A DNA stretch of 64,000 nt, taken from positions 124,001 to 188,000 of the forward strand of contig NZ_JAIGQB010000007.1 in assembly GCF_021083185.1 (NCBI RefSeq), in the 5' to 3' direction. The position numbers and the translations under genes were made by a program. This document shows positions 7,777 to 16,598 of this stretch, piece after piece (the stretch's first letter is position 1; each line of letters begins with the position of its first letter). This stretch comes from Nocardioides furvisabuli (lineage in GTDB: Bacteria > Actinomycetota > Actinomycetes > Propionibacteriales > Nocardioidaceae). The notes under the pieces were generated by a model, which had not been told where the DNA came from, searched no databases, and was given only the letters and a program-made list of their open reading frames with translations.

Positions 7777-10548
7777 TCACGTCTCCGACTGCGGCGTGTA
7801 GTCCGGGTCGGCGGACGGGGCGTCGGGGTTGGTGACCGAACCCGCCTGCGCGACGTCGGACCACTGCTCGAGCTCGGCCATCACCTCGGCGTGCTTGTCG
7901 ACGCACACCACGACCAGGTCGCCGCGGTTGGCGCGGCTCATCGCGTGGCGCACGGCCTCGATCTCCTCCACCACCAGCTCGGCCTGCTTGCAGCGGGCGC
8001 CCTCGTCCATCGCGGCGCGTACGCCCTCGAGCACCAGCTCCGCGGTGGCGCCGCGCTCGCGTCCGCGCAGGGCGACGTCCTCGCGGACGATGCAGACGTC
8101 GAAGTGCTGGGCGGCGATGTGGCCGAGCTCGTGCATGTCCTGGTCGCGGCGGTCGCCCGCGGTCGCGATGATGCCGATGCGCGAGGGGCGGGCCAGGTCG
8201 TGCGAGGACTCCAGCGACTCGCCGACGCGGTCCACGAAGTCACCGAGCATCTTCATGCCGGGCGCGTTGTGGCAGTAGTCGACGATCACGTTGACGCCGT
8301 TGACCTCGACCTCGTTCAGGCGGCCGGGGGAGAGGTAGTAGTTGGTCGAGAAGGTCCGCAGGCCCTGACGGATGTCGTGCAGCGGGGCGCCGGCGGCGAA
8401 CGCGGCAGCAGCGGCGGCCAGCGCGTTCTGGACGTTCATCCGGGCGCGACCGCTGAAGGTGGCCGGCAGGAGGTGGGTCCAGGCCAGCTGCATCTCGCGC
8501 CTACCGTGCTGGACGACCATCATCTCGCCGCGCTCGGTCGGGTTGAGCACGATCGCCTTGCCCCCGCGACGGCAGTGGGCGTCGATCATGTCGCGCACCT
8601 CGGTGCCGGGCTCCTCCATGGAGAACCACACGACCTGCCCCGAGCACTTGCGCCGCATCTCGCGCACCAGCGGGTCGTCGGCGTTGAGGACGGCATGGCC
8701 GTCGCGCGGCACCGCCTCGACGATGACGGCCTTCACGTCGGCGAGCTGCTCGACGGTGTCGATGCCGCGCAGGCCGAGGTGGTCGGGCTGCACGTTGAGG
8801 ACGACGGCCACGTCGTTGCGCTCGTAGCCCAGGCCCTCGCGCAGGATGCCGCCGCGGGCCACCTCGAAGACCGCGAAGTCCACGCGGGGGTTCTGCAGCA
8901 CCATCCGGGCCGAGCGCGGGCCGGAGGCGTCCGCGCGGATCACCAGGCGCTCGTCGATGACGACGCCGTCGGTCGAGGTCATGCCGACCTTGCGCCCGAG
9001 GCCCTTGAAGATGTGGGCGATCATCCGGCTCGTCGTGGTCTTGCCGTTGGTGCCGGTCACCGCCACGATCGGGATCCGCGAGGTCGCCCCCGGCGGGAAG
9101 AGCATGTCGACCACAGGCTTGGCGATGAACTGCGGCTCGCCGATGGTGGGGTGGGTGTGCATCCGGAACCCGGGAGCGGCGTTGACCTCGCAGATCGCGC
9201 CGCCGGTCTCGCGCACCGGCTCGGTGATGTCGGGGCAGATGAAGTCGATGCCGGCGATGTCGAGCCCGACCATGCGCGCGGCCTCCTCGGCGATCTCGAC
9301 GTTCTCCGGGTGCGCCTCGAAGGTGCGGTCGATCGAGATGCCGCCGGTCGACATGTTGCCGGTCAGCGCGAGCTTGACCATCTCACCCTCGGCGGGCACG
9401 GAGTCGAGCGTGTGGCCCTGGTCGGCCAGCACCTCGACCGCGGCGTCGTCGACCTTGATCCGGGTCAGCACCTTCTCGTGCCCCACGCCGCGGCGCGGGT
9501 CGGCGTTGGTGAGGTCGACGAGCTGCTCGACCGTGGAGGTGCCGTCGCCGGTCACGGAGGCGGGCACGCGCTCGGCGATCGCGACCATCCGGCCGTCGAT
9601 GATCAGGCAGCGGTAGTCCTTGCCCGTCACGAACGACTCGACGATGACGCTGCCGCGACGCGACTGGCCCTCCGCGATCGGGAAGGCAGCGCGTACGTCG
9701 TCGTCGTCCTTCAGGTCGAGGCAGACGCCGCGGCCGTGGTTGCCGTCGAGCGGCTTGAGCACGACGGGATGACCGATGCGGCGGGCGGCAGCCACTGCGG
9801 CGTCCACCGAGCGCACCGACTCCTGCTTGGGCACCGGGAGTCCCGCAGCGCCGAGCAGCTTGGTCGTGAGGTCCTTGTCGGAGGCGATGTCGACCGCGAT
9901 CGAGGAGGTCTCCGACGTCATCGTGGCGCGGATGCGCTTGGCGTGCACGCCCTGGCCGAGCTGGACGAGGGAGTACTGGTTGAGCCGGATCCACGGGATG
10001 TCGCGCGAGACCGCCTCGTCCACGATGGCTTGCGTGGACGGACCGAAGGCGGTGCGCTCGGCCCGGCGGATGAAGTCGTCGCGCTCGGTCTCCCAGTCGA
10101 AGTCGGGGTCGCCCTCGACGAGGTGGTTGACCAGCCGGACGGCGAGACGACCGGCGGAGAGGCCGACGTTCTCGTCGATGTAGCCGTAGATGATGTTGTA
10201 GTGGCCGGGCTGGCCCTTGACCTGGCGGGTCTTGCCGCGCCGGATGTCGTGGCCCACCAGCTGCTGGAGCGCGAGCGCGACGTGCTCGGCGACGTGGCCG
10301 AGCCAGGTCCCCTCCTTGAGCCGCTCGACGAAGCCGCCGCGACGTCCGCGCGAGCAGGAGTGCTCGCGCAGGCCGGGCAGCATCGCGACGAGGTCGTCGG
10401 AGAAACCGGGGATCGTGTTGGTCGGGAACTGCTCGAGCGAGCCGAGGTCGACCACCAGGTGGATCGACTTGTCGTAGGACCAGACGTTGGCGCCGCGGTA
10501 GACGCGTGTCTCGACGATCTCCAGGTCGGGTGTGGGGCGCTCGCTCAT
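7777..10548 (-). CDS. cphA: cyanophycin synthetase CphA
   Basis: 923 residues. Polymerises aspartate and arginine into cyanophycin, a nitrogen reserve stored as cytosolic granules, using ATP. Three parts are visible: N-domain (about 1-165, with RVYRGANVWSY and EHVALALQQL), ATP-grasp domain (about 205-475, with VVLKPLDGNHGRGV, IDFICPD and EVNAAPGFRMH) that adds aspartate, and a Mur-ligase domain from about 490 (GTNGKTTT at 499-506, DYCHNAPGMKML) that adds arginine. Length is in the normal range for the family, with a short extra tail. Its ATG overlaps the cphB stop by one base (TGATG), so the two are translationally coupled. Confidence 0.95.
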   Translation of the reverse strand: MSERPTPDLEIVETRVYRGANVWSYDKSIHLVVDLGSLEQFPTNTIPGFSDDLVAMLPGLREHSCSRGRRGGFVERLKEGTWLGHVAEHVALALQQLVGHDIRRGKTRQVKGQPGHYNIIYGYIDENVGLSAGRLAVRLVNHLVEGDPDFDWETERDDFIRRAERTAFGPSTQAIVDEAVSRDIPWIRLNQYSLVQLGQGVHAKRIRATMTSETSSIAVDIASDKDLTTKLLGAAGLPVPKQESVRSVDAAVAAARRIGHPVVLKPLDGNHGRGVCLDLKDDDDVRAAFPIAEGQSRRGSVIVESFVTGKDYRCLIIDGRMVAIAERVPASVTGDGTSTVEQLVDLTNADPRRGVGHEKVLTRIKVDDAAVEVLADQGHTLDSVPAEGEMVKLALTGNMSTGGISIDRTFEAHPENVEIAEEAARMVGLDIAGIDFICPDITEPVRETGGAICEVNAAPGFRMHTHPTIGEPQFIAKPVVDMLFPPGATSRIPIVAVTGTNGKTTTSRMIAHIFKGLGRKVGMTSTDGVVIDERLVIRADASGPRSARMVLQNPRVDFAVFEVARGGILREGLGYERNDVAVVLNVQPDHLGLRGIDTVEQLADVKAVIVEAVPRDGHAVLNADDPLVREMRRKCSGQVVWFSMEEPGTEVRDMIDAHCRRGGKAIVLNPTERGEMMVVQHGRREMQLAWTHLLPATFSGRARMNVQNALAAAAAAFAAGAPLHDIRQGLRTFSTNYYLSPGRLNEVEVNGVNVIVDYCHNAPGMKMLGDFVDRVGESLESSHDLARPSRIGIIATAGDRRDQDMHELGHIAAQHFDVCIVREDVALRGRERGATAELVLEGVRAAMDEGARCKQAELVVEEIEAVRHAMSRANRGDLVVVCVDKHAEVMAELEQWSDVAQAGSVTNPDAPSADPDYTPQSET

Positions 10549-11531
10549 CAGTGGTCTCCCTCGGGGGTGGGGGGCGTGGTGTCGGACGCTCGGGGCGTAC
10601 GCCTCAGCTTGAGGCGGCGCCTGATCGCGGCGGGTGTGGCGTCGGCTGCCGCGATGTCGCGCGCCAGCTGGCGCAGGTCGCGCCCGGCCTCGGCGAGCTC
10701 GTCGGCGTCCTCGGGGTCGACGGCCTGCTCCTGCGGCAGCAGCTCGCGGGTGGTCAGGTTGAACGCCGCGCCCTCAGGCAGCGAGTGGAACACCACGCCG
10801 CTGGCGAGCAGCGGCGAGGACCGGGTCGCCTCGTAGGCGTTGGACACCATCCGGGTGCCGTCGAAGACGGTGACCGCACCCTTGCCCATCACCCGCATCA
10901 CGAGGTCGCCGTCGACGTTCTCGACCAGCCCGCAGGTGTCCTCGTCGACGCCGATCCCCAGCAGCTGCGGGCTCTGCGCCACGATCATCAGCAACCGGCC
11001 GTAGCGGTTGCGCTGGTCGAAGTGCTGGTCGATGACCGCGGCGTCCACGAGCCCCAGTCCGGCGGCGACCTGCGTCATCCGCTGCTTGGGCGTGGCCCCG
11101 CCGACCCCGAAGGCGACCATGTGCGAGGACTGGATGCTGGCGCCGGCCGACGTGCCGGCGACCACCGCGCCACGCTCGTGGGCGCGCAGGATCGCCTCGC
11201 CCACGGGCGTCCCGCACACGATCGAGGACAGCTTCAGCTGGTTGCCGCCCGTCATGAAGACGCCGGTCGCGTCGTCGACGGCCTTCACCAGTGCCGGGTC
11301 GTGGGCCTGCTCGCGGGACTCGGGGCGTACGGCGTCGACGCGTGCGGCGCCGAACTTGGTGAAGAGCGCGTCGTAGACGTCGACCACCTCCCGTCCGAGC
11401 GACGAAGCGGTCGGGATCACGGCGATGCGCGCATCCGGACCTCCGCTGAGTGCGACGAAGTGCTTGAGGATGGTCGGCTTGCGCACCTTGTCCTCGGCAC
11501 CACCGATGATCATGAGTGGTCCGTTGGGCAT
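10548..11531 (-). CDS. cphB: cyanophycinase CphB
   Basis: 327 residues. A serine peptidase of family S51 that cuts cyanophycin into beta-Asp-Arg dipeptides. The nucleophile is S128 in GTSAGAS; MTGGNQLKL and IDQHFDQRNRYGRL are also typical. It has about 50 charged residues beyond the usual end. The ATG at 11531 follows a TAGCCT box with a 7-nt gap, so the cphB-cphA-cupin operon is probably transcribed from here as a leaderless mRNA. No isoaspartyl dipeptidase gene for the next breakdown step is in the window. Confidence 0.93.
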   Translation of the reverse strand: MPNGPLMIIGGAEDKVRKPTILKHFVALSGGPDARIAVIPTASSLGREVVDVYDALFTKFGAARVDAVRPESREQAHDPALVKAVDDATGVFMTGGNQLKLSSIVCGTPVGEAILRAHERGAVVAGTSAGASIQSSHMVAFGVGGATPKQRMTQVAAGLGLVDAAVIDQHFDQRNRYGRLLMIVAQSPQLLGIGVDEDTCGLVENVDGDLVMRVMGKGAVTVFDGTRMVSNAYEATRSSPLLASGVVFHSLPEGAAFNLTTRELLPQEQAVDPEDADELAEAGRDLRQLARDIAAADATPAAIRRRLKLRRTPRASDTTPPTPEGDH

Positions 11532-11588
11532 GACAGGCAGGCTAGCGGCTGGAAGGGTGGACAGATGCAGCAGTCGAGGGGAGACGAG

Positions 11589-12095
11589 ATGCGGCGGCTG
11601 GTGGTGATGCGGCATGCGAAGGCGGTCGCGACGGCCCCGTCGGACCACGAGCGGGGGCTCGCGCCCCGTGGACGGGCCGATGCCCAGCAGGTCGGTCGGT
11701 GGCTGCGCGAGCGGGGGATCGAGCCCGACGCGGCACTCGTCTCGGACGCGCAGCGGACCCGCGAGACCTGGGAGCACGTCACCGACGCGGCCGGCTGGGA
11801 CCTCGAGGCGGATCTCTCCGCCGCCCTCTACGCCGCCGGGGCCGACTCGGCCTTCGACCTCATCCGCGAGGTCGACGCGGACACGCGGACGCTCGTGGTC
11901 GTCGGGCACAACCCGACGATGGCCTACATCGCCGAGCTGATCGACGACGGGGAAGGTGACCTCGAGGCCACCACGGGGCTGGTGACCCGAGGCTTCCCCA
12001 CGTCCGCCCTCGCGGTCTTCACCGTCGAGGTCGGCTGGACCGACCTCGGTCCGGGCACCGGTCGCATCGAGGCCTTCCACCCCGGCCACGGATGA
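11589..12095 (+). CDS. SixA-type histidine phosphatase
   Basis: 168 residues. Histidine-phosphatase superfamily: LVVMRHAKA (RHG-type motif, catalytic His at 9), ERGLAPRGRADAQ, SDAQRTRETWE and VVGHNPTM with the second His. SixA proteins remove phosphate from phosphohistidine; the partner here is unknown. The ATG at 11589 has a strong GAGGGGAG site; a further in-frame ATG at 11565 has no such site. It is divergent from cphB and its stop overlaps the next start (ATGA). Confidence 0.85.
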   Translation: MRRLVVMRHAKAVATAPSDHERGLAPRGRADAQQVGRWLRERGIEPDAALVSDAQRTRETWEHVTDAAGWDLEADLSAALYAAGADSAFDLIREVDADTRTLVVVGHNPTMAYIAELIDDGEGDLEATTGLVTRGFPTSALAVFTVEVGWTDLGPGTGRIEAFHPGHG

Positions 12096-12874
12096 CCGAT
12101 CCGCTCGTGGTGGCGCGCCTGCGCGCCGCCGGGTGCGTCTGGGCCGAGGACGAGGCGGTGGCGCTCGAGGCGGCGGCCGCGACACCCGTCGAGCTCGAGG
12201 TGCTGGTCGCCCGACGGGCCGCTGGCGAGCCGTTGGAGACCGTGCTCGGGTGGGTGGAGTTCCTCGGCCGGCGGCTCGCCGTCGCTCCCGGCGTCTTCGT
12301 CCCGAGGCGCCGGACGGAGCTGCTGGCCCGCCTCGCGCTCGCGCAGGTCGCGGACCGACGGATCGCCCACGGGGCGCCGCCCGTGGTCGTCGAGATGTGC
12401 TGTGGGGTCGCCCCGGTGGCGGCAGCCCTCGACGGACGTGGGGCGGAGGTCCACGCCGCGGACGTGAGCACCTCAGCGCTGGCGTGCGCACGCACGAACG
12501 CGCAGGCGGCGGACCTGCACCTCGGCGACCTCTACGACGCGCTGCCGCACCGTCTCCGCGGCCTCGTCGACGTGATCGCGGCCAATGCGCCGTACGTCCC
12601 CTCCGGCCTGATCGCGACGATGCCGTCCGAGGCGCGCGACCACGAGCCCGTCGTCGCGCTGGACGGCGGACCCGACGGCGCCGACCTGCACCGGCGGCTC
12701 GCGGCCGGCGCGGCGGACTGGCTGGCGCCCGGCGGGGTCCTGCTCGTCGAGACCAGCGACGCGCAGTCCGACCTGACGATCGCAGCGATGACCGGCTCGG
12801 GGCTGCTGACGGACGTCGTCACCGACGACGAGGTCGGTGGTTGCGTGGCGCTCGGCGAGCGACCGCTCAGCTGA
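12092..12874 (+). CDS. HemK/PrmC-like N5-glutamine methyltransferase
   Basis: 260 residues. Rossmann SAM methyltransferase: a helical N-terminal part, GVFVPRRRTELL, VVEMCCGVAPVAAAL (SAM loop), then NAPYVP near residue 165, a variant of the NPPY active-site motif of PrmC, which methylates the GGQ glutamine of release factors. The second residue (Ala for Pro) and several changes make this a PrmC relative, not certainly the release-factor enzyme. It overlaps the phosphatase gene by 4 nt, and its 3' end overlaps serB (opposite strand) by 8 nt. Confidence 0.75.
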   Translation: MTDPLVVARLRAAGCVWAEDEAVALEAAAATPVELEVLVARRAAGEPLETVLGWVEFLGRRLAVAPGVFVPRRRTELLARLALAQVADRRIAHGAPPVVVEMCCGVAPVAAALDGRGAEVHAADVSTSALACARTNAQAADLHLGDLYDALPHRLRGLVDVIAANAPYVPSGLIATMPSEARDHEPVVALDGGPDGADLHRRLAAGAADWLAPGGVLLVETSDAQSDLTIAAMTGSGLLTDVVTDDEVGGCVALGERPLS

Positions 12875-14090
12875 TCTCCTCCAGCGGGGGTGCCGGGGTG
12901 ACGATGCCGGCGGCCGCGTCGGCCTCCTCGATCTGCTCGCGCGAGATGCCGAGCAGGTAGAGGATCGCGTCGAGGTAGGGCACGTTGACGGCCGTGTCGG
13001 CGGCGTCGCGCACCATCGGCTTGGCGTTGTAGGCGATGCCGAGTCCGGCGGCGTTGATCATGTCGAGGTCGTTGGCGCCGTCGCCGATGGCGATCACCGC
13101 ATCGAGCGGTACGCCGACCTCGGCGGCGAACTCGCGCAGCGCGGTGGCCTTCCCTGCGCGGTCGACGACGTCGCCCACGATCCGCCCGGTCAGCACGCCA
13201 TCCACGATCTCGAGCTCGTTGGCCCGGGCGAAGTGGATGCCGAGGTCCTCGGCGAGCCGGTCGGTGATCTGGGTGAAGCCGCCGGAGACGATCGCGAAGC
13301 GGTAGCCCAGCCGGCGCAGGGTCCGCACCATCGTGCGGGCGCCGGGCGCGAGCACGACAGAGGAGTAGACGTCCTCGAGCGCCGAGGCCGGCACGCCCGC
13401 GAGCAGCGCCACGCGTTCGCGCAGCGACTGCTCGAAGTCGAGCTCGCCGCGCATGGCCGCCTCGGTCACCCGGGCCACCTCCGCCTCCTGGCCGGCGTGC
13501 GCGGCGATCATCTCGATCACCTCGCCCTGGATGAGGGTGGAGTCGACGTCCATCACGATCAGACGGATGCCACGACGGTGCAGCGAGTCGCGCTGCACCG
13601 CCAGGTCGATGCCCTGCTTGACCGCTTCGGCAGCGAGCAGCGGGCGGAGCCGGTCGGCGGGGGCGCCGGAGACGTGCATCTCGATCGCGGTGACGGGGTA
13701 GCGCGCCATCCGCTCGATCTTGTCGATGTTGGCGCCCGAGTCGGCGATGCGGCCGGCGATGGCCGACATCGCGGAGGCGCGCAGCGGGTTGCCGATCAGG
13801 GTGATGTGCGACCGGTCGCCGGCGCGGCTGCGGTTGTCGCCGGCCCCCCGCTCGACCTCGACGCTCATGTCGAGCTCCTCGGCGGTGCGCACGATGACGT
13901 CGCGCAGCTTCTTCCAGTCCCGCGGCGCGGTCACGAGGATGCCGAGCACCAGCCGCCGTCGCAGCACGATCTGCTCGATGTCGACGACCTCGACCCCGGC
14001 CGCGGCCAGCGCGGCGAAGATCGCGGAGGTGACGCCGGGACGGTCCTTGCCCGTGAGCGTGACCAGGAGGGTCTTCGGCTCGTCTTCCAT
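12867..14090 (-). CDS. serB: phosphoserine phosphatase SerB with two ACT domains
   Basis: 407 residues. Last step of serine synthesis: hydrolysis of phosphoserine. The first about 170 residues are two ACT domains (TLTGKDRPGVTSAIFAAL; HITLIGNPLRASAMSAIAGRI), which bind serine or related amino acids in mycobacterial SerB2. The HAD phosphatase follows: VMDVDSTLIQGE (nucleophile Asp), IVSGGFTQI, and AIGDGANDLDMINAAGLGIAYNAKP. The ATG is 9 nt after TAGCCT, so the leader is very short. It is convergent with the PrmC-like gene. Confidence 0.93.
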   Translation of the reverse strand: MEDEPKTLLVTLTGKDRPGVTSAIFAALAAAGVEVVDIEQIVLRRRLVLGILVTAPRDWKKLRDVIVRTAEELDMSVEVERGAGDNRSRAGDRSHITLIGNPLRASAMSAIAGRIADSGANIDKIERMARYPVTAIEMHVSGAPADRLRPLLAAEAVKQGIDLAVQRDSLHRRGIRLIVMDVDSTLIQGEVIEMIAAHAGQEAEVARVTEAAMRGELDFEQSLRERVALLAGVPASALEDVYSSVVLAPGARTMVRTLRRLGYRFAIVSGGFTQITDRLAEDLGIHFARANELEIVDGVLTGRIVGDVVDRAGKATALREFAAEVGVPLDAVIAIGDGANDLDMINAAGLGIAYNAKPMVRDAADTAVNVPYLDAILYLLGISREQIEEADAAAGIVTPAPPLEEIS

Positions 14091-14214
14091 GGTGGGGAGA
14101 GGCTAGTCGGGCAGGTGCCCGGTCCGCGGGGGAGTCCGCCGATCGGTCCGACACGGTCCCGTGCGCCCGGCGGTGCTGGCCCGAGACGGCGCGCATGCCC
14201 TACGTTCGGCACCG

Positions 14215-14436
14215 GTGGCGGTCCGACCCGTGCGACGCCTGCACGACACTGGTCGCAGCGGCTGGTGGATCCTGATCGGGATCATCCCGATCGTCGGCTG
14301 GATCCTGCTGATCGTCTGGTACTGCACCGACACCGAGGCCGGGGACAACCAGTACGGCCCCGACCCCAAGCACGGCACCAGCGGGGGCTACCAGCCGCCT
14401 GCGGCGCCCTACGGCAGCGGCCAGTACGGCGACTGA
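14215..14436 (+). CDS. N-terminally truncated DUF805 membrane protein
   Basis: 73 residues. RRLHDTGRSGWWILIGIIPIVGWILLIVWYCTD and GDNQYGPDPK are the C-terminal half of DUF805 proteins: conserved LHDTGRSGWW, one strong helix, and a polar tail. The usual N-terminal half with two more helices is missing, and I find no remnant of it in the 120 bp upstream in any frame. The GTG at 14215 is preceded by a TACGTT box at 14201-14206 with an 8-nt gap, so the short form may still be expressed. It may be a decayed gene or a genuine one-helix protein. Confidence 0.6.
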   Translation: MAVRPVRRLHDTGRSGWWILIGIIPIVGWILLIVWYCTDTEAGDNQYGPDPKHGTSGGYQPPAAPYGSGQYGD

Positions 14437-14463
14437 CCTGCACCACGTGCGGGGGCGTGGTCG

Positions 14464-15183
14464 CTAGGGCGGCCACACCTCGGGCGAGCACGCCGCCACG
14501 ACGGCGCGACGCGCGGCGCGGCCGAGGGGCTGCAGCAGCCCCCGACGGCGCTGCACCTCGTACGACGACAGCGCGCCGCCGTCGTCGTCGAGCGCGAGGT
14601 CCACGATCGCCCACGCCTGGAGCCCGCGCGCAGCGAGGTCCGCGCACCGCGCCGGGGTGCCGAGCGGTGCCTCGAGGGCGGGACGGTGGTGGAGGTTCAT
14701 CAGTGCGTCCGCGGCCTCGGGCCGCCACTTCGCCACATCGAGGTCGGCGAGGTCGCCGGCGGTCGAGACCAGCGCCTCCCTCAGTCCGCGGTCGGCCTCA
14801 CCCACGTCGGGCAGCTGGCGCGGGCCGGCCTGGAAGATCCGCCACTGCACCGTCTCGCCGTGCTCCACCGGCACGAGGCCCAGGTCCCCGGCGACGACCG
14901 CCTGGCCGGCCTCCAGCGCGGCGGCGTTGAAGTCCCGCGGCCCGCCCAGGCCGAGCGGGTCGCCGTCGACCGGCAGCGCCAGTCCGGCGGACGTGGCCCC
15001 GCTGGCGCGTGCTCGGACGAGCAGGTCCAGAGCCGAGCCGCCCTCGAGGAGGTGGGTGTCCTCGGCCAGCACGTCGAGCACGTGGTCGGTCTGCTCGTGC
15101 CCACGCAACCACGCCGTCAGCCACCAGGCCAGGGTGGCGGAGTGGGGCAGGGCCACTACGTGGCCCGAGGAGGCGGTCGACAT
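14464..15183 (-). CDS. conserved hypothetical protein
   Basis: 239 residues, no recognised domain, no signal peptide or membrane helix. It begins MSTASSGHVVALPHSATLAWWLTAWLRG and has long acidic and alanine-rich stretches, as in actinobacterial proteins of unknown function. Codon use is typical of the window and the frame is clean. The ATG follows TAGCCT by 7 nt (leaderless pattern), and it is divergent from an ABC ATPase gene at 15261, which supports it as a real gene. Confidence 0.7.
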   Translation of the reverse strand: MSTASSGHVVALPHSATLAWWLTAWLRGHEQTDHVLDVLAEDTHLLEGGSALDLLVRARASGATSAGLALPVDGDPLGLGGPRDFNAAALEAGQAVVAGDLGLVPVEHGETVQWRIFQAGPRQLPDVGEADRGLREALVSTAGDLADLDVAKWRPEAADALMNLHHRPALEAPLGTPARCADLAARGLQAWAIVDLALDDDGGALSSYEVQRRRGLLQPLGRAARRAVVAACSPEVWPP

Positions 15184-15260
15184 CGGGGCGAGGCTACTCG
15201 GCCACGCACGACCGACGTGTCCGGTCCGGCGGCGCGCCTGCTGCTGGATAGGGTGACGAC

Positions 15261-16067
15261 GTGGTCGCCGTCATCGAGTTCGCGGGAGTCACGGTGCGCC
15301 GTGGCAGGGCGCTGCTGCTCGACGAGGTGAGCTGGGAGGTCGAGGAGGACGAGCGCTGGGTGGTGCTCGGCCCCAACGGCGCCGGCAAGACGACCCTGCT
15401 CCAGGTCGCCGCGGCCCAGCTGCACCCGACCTCGGGGGTCGCGGGAATCCTCGACGAGGTGCTCGGCACCACCGACGTCTTCGAGCTGCGCCCGCGCATC
15501 GGGCTGACCAGTGCGGCGCTCGCCGACCGGATCCCGAGGGACGAGCTGGTCAGGGACGTGGTCGTCTCCGCCTCCTACGGCGTGGTCGGCCGTTGGCGCG
15601 AGCACTACGCCGACCTCGACCACGACCGCGCCGCCGACCTCCTCGCCGAGGTCGGTGCTGCCCACCTGCTGGAGCGCACCTTCGGCACCCTCAGCGAGGG
15701 GGAGCGCAAGCGGGTGCAGATCGCCCGCGCGCTGATGACCGACCCCGAGCTGCTGCTGCTCGACGAGCCGGCGGCCGGGCTCGACCTCGGTGGTCGCGAG
15801 GACCTCGTCGCCACCCTGTCCGACGTCGCGCTCGACCCCGACTCGCCGGCGACCGTGCTGGTGTCCCACCACGTCGAGGAGATCCCGCCGGGCTTCACCC
15901 ACGCCCTGCTCCTGCGGGAGGGCCGTGTGGTCGACGCAGGACCGGTGGAGGACGTCGTCACCGCCGAGACGCTGTCGGAGACCTTCGGCATGCCTCTCCT
16001 GCTGAGCCGGGCGGACGACCGGTTCGCCGCGCGGCGACGTGCGCCTCGGCGCGTCCTCGATCAGTGA
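15261..16067 (+). CDS. ABC transporter ATP-binding protein
   Basis: 268 residues. One complete ABC ATPase: Walker A GPNGAGKTT at 38-46, signature LSEGERKRV, Walker B LLLLDEPAAGLD, switch His in SHHVEEI. No permease gene is next to it, so it either pairs with a permease elsewhere or works as a soluble ABC protein (it recalls the ModF/PhnL-like stand-alone ATPases). GTG start 6 nt after TAGGGT (15249-15254). Confidence 0.88.
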   Translation: MVAVIEFAGVTVRRGRALLLDEVSWEVEEDERWVVLGPNGAGKTTLLQVAAAQLHPTSGVAGILDEVLGTTDVFELRPRIGLTSAALADRIPRDELVRDVVVSASYGVVGRWREHYADLDHDRAADLLAEVGAAHLLERTFGTLSEGERKRVQIARALMTDPELLLLDEPAAGLDLGGREDLVATLSDVALDPDSPATVLVSHHVEEIPPGFTHALLLREGRVVDAGPVEDVVTAETLSETFGMPLLLSRADDRFAARRRAPRRVLDQ

Positions 16068-16084
16068 CTGGATAGGGTCGGGAC

Positions 16085-16546
16085 ATGGACTGGATCCGCG
16101 ACCACCTCTGGGAGACCTGGCTGGCGCTGTCGATCGCGCTCGGCGTCGCCGAGATGTTCAGCCTCGACCTCATCCTGGCGATGCTGGCCGCCGGCGCCGT
16201 GATCGGCATGGTGGCGGCCCTGGTGGGCCTCCCGTTCGTCGCGCAGATCCTCGCAGCGCTCGTCGCCTCCGTCGCGATGCTCGCCTTCGTCCGGCCTGCG
16301 TTCGTCAAGAAGCTGCACGGTGGCCCTGAGCTCTCGCTCGGCCACGGCAAGCTCGTCGGCACCCGCGGCATGGTCACCGAGGAGATCACCGGCCTGGCCC
16401 CGGGGCGGATCAAGGTCGGTGGTGAGATCTGGACCGCGCTGCCCTACGACGAGAACCTCCGCATCGCGCCGGGGGAGACGGTGGAGATCCTCCAGATCAA
16501 GGGCGCCACCGCCTACGTCCACCCGGTGGCCACGCTCGAGTCCTGA
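16085..16546 (+). CDS. NfeD-like membrane protein
   Basis: 153 residues. Three close membrane helices at about 10-75, then a C-terminal OB-fold domain (GTRGMVTEEI ... YVHPVATLE) as in NfeD proteins. These pair with SPFH/flotillin proteins in membrane microdomains; the SPFH gene follows directly. ATG 6 nt after TAGGGT (16073-16078), a leaderless pattern. Together with the following gene it is the normal NfeD-SPFH operon. Confidence 0.85.
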   Translation: MDWIRDHLWETWLALSIALGVAEMFSLDLILAMLAAGAVIGMVAALVGLPFVAQILAALVASVAMLAFVRPAFVKKLHGGPELSLGHGKLVGTRGMVTEEITGLAPGRIKVGGEIWTALPYDENLRIAPGETVEILQIKGATAYVHPVATLES

Positions 16547-16598
16547 GCTGGGCTGCACTCCTGCACCACTCGCACACACCAAGATCGGGGGAGAACCC

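Noticed and set aside
7375..10836. A 1,153-codon open frame on the plus strand, antisense to cphA
   Set aside because: It is the shadow of the GC-rich cphA/cphB codons: its translation is low-complexity (Val, Asp, Gly, His, Arg rich) with no recognisable domain. Several other long frames in the window have the same origin.
14091..14214. A missing N-terminal half of DUF805 in another frame
   Set aside because: None of the three frames upstream shows the two N-terminal helices of the family.
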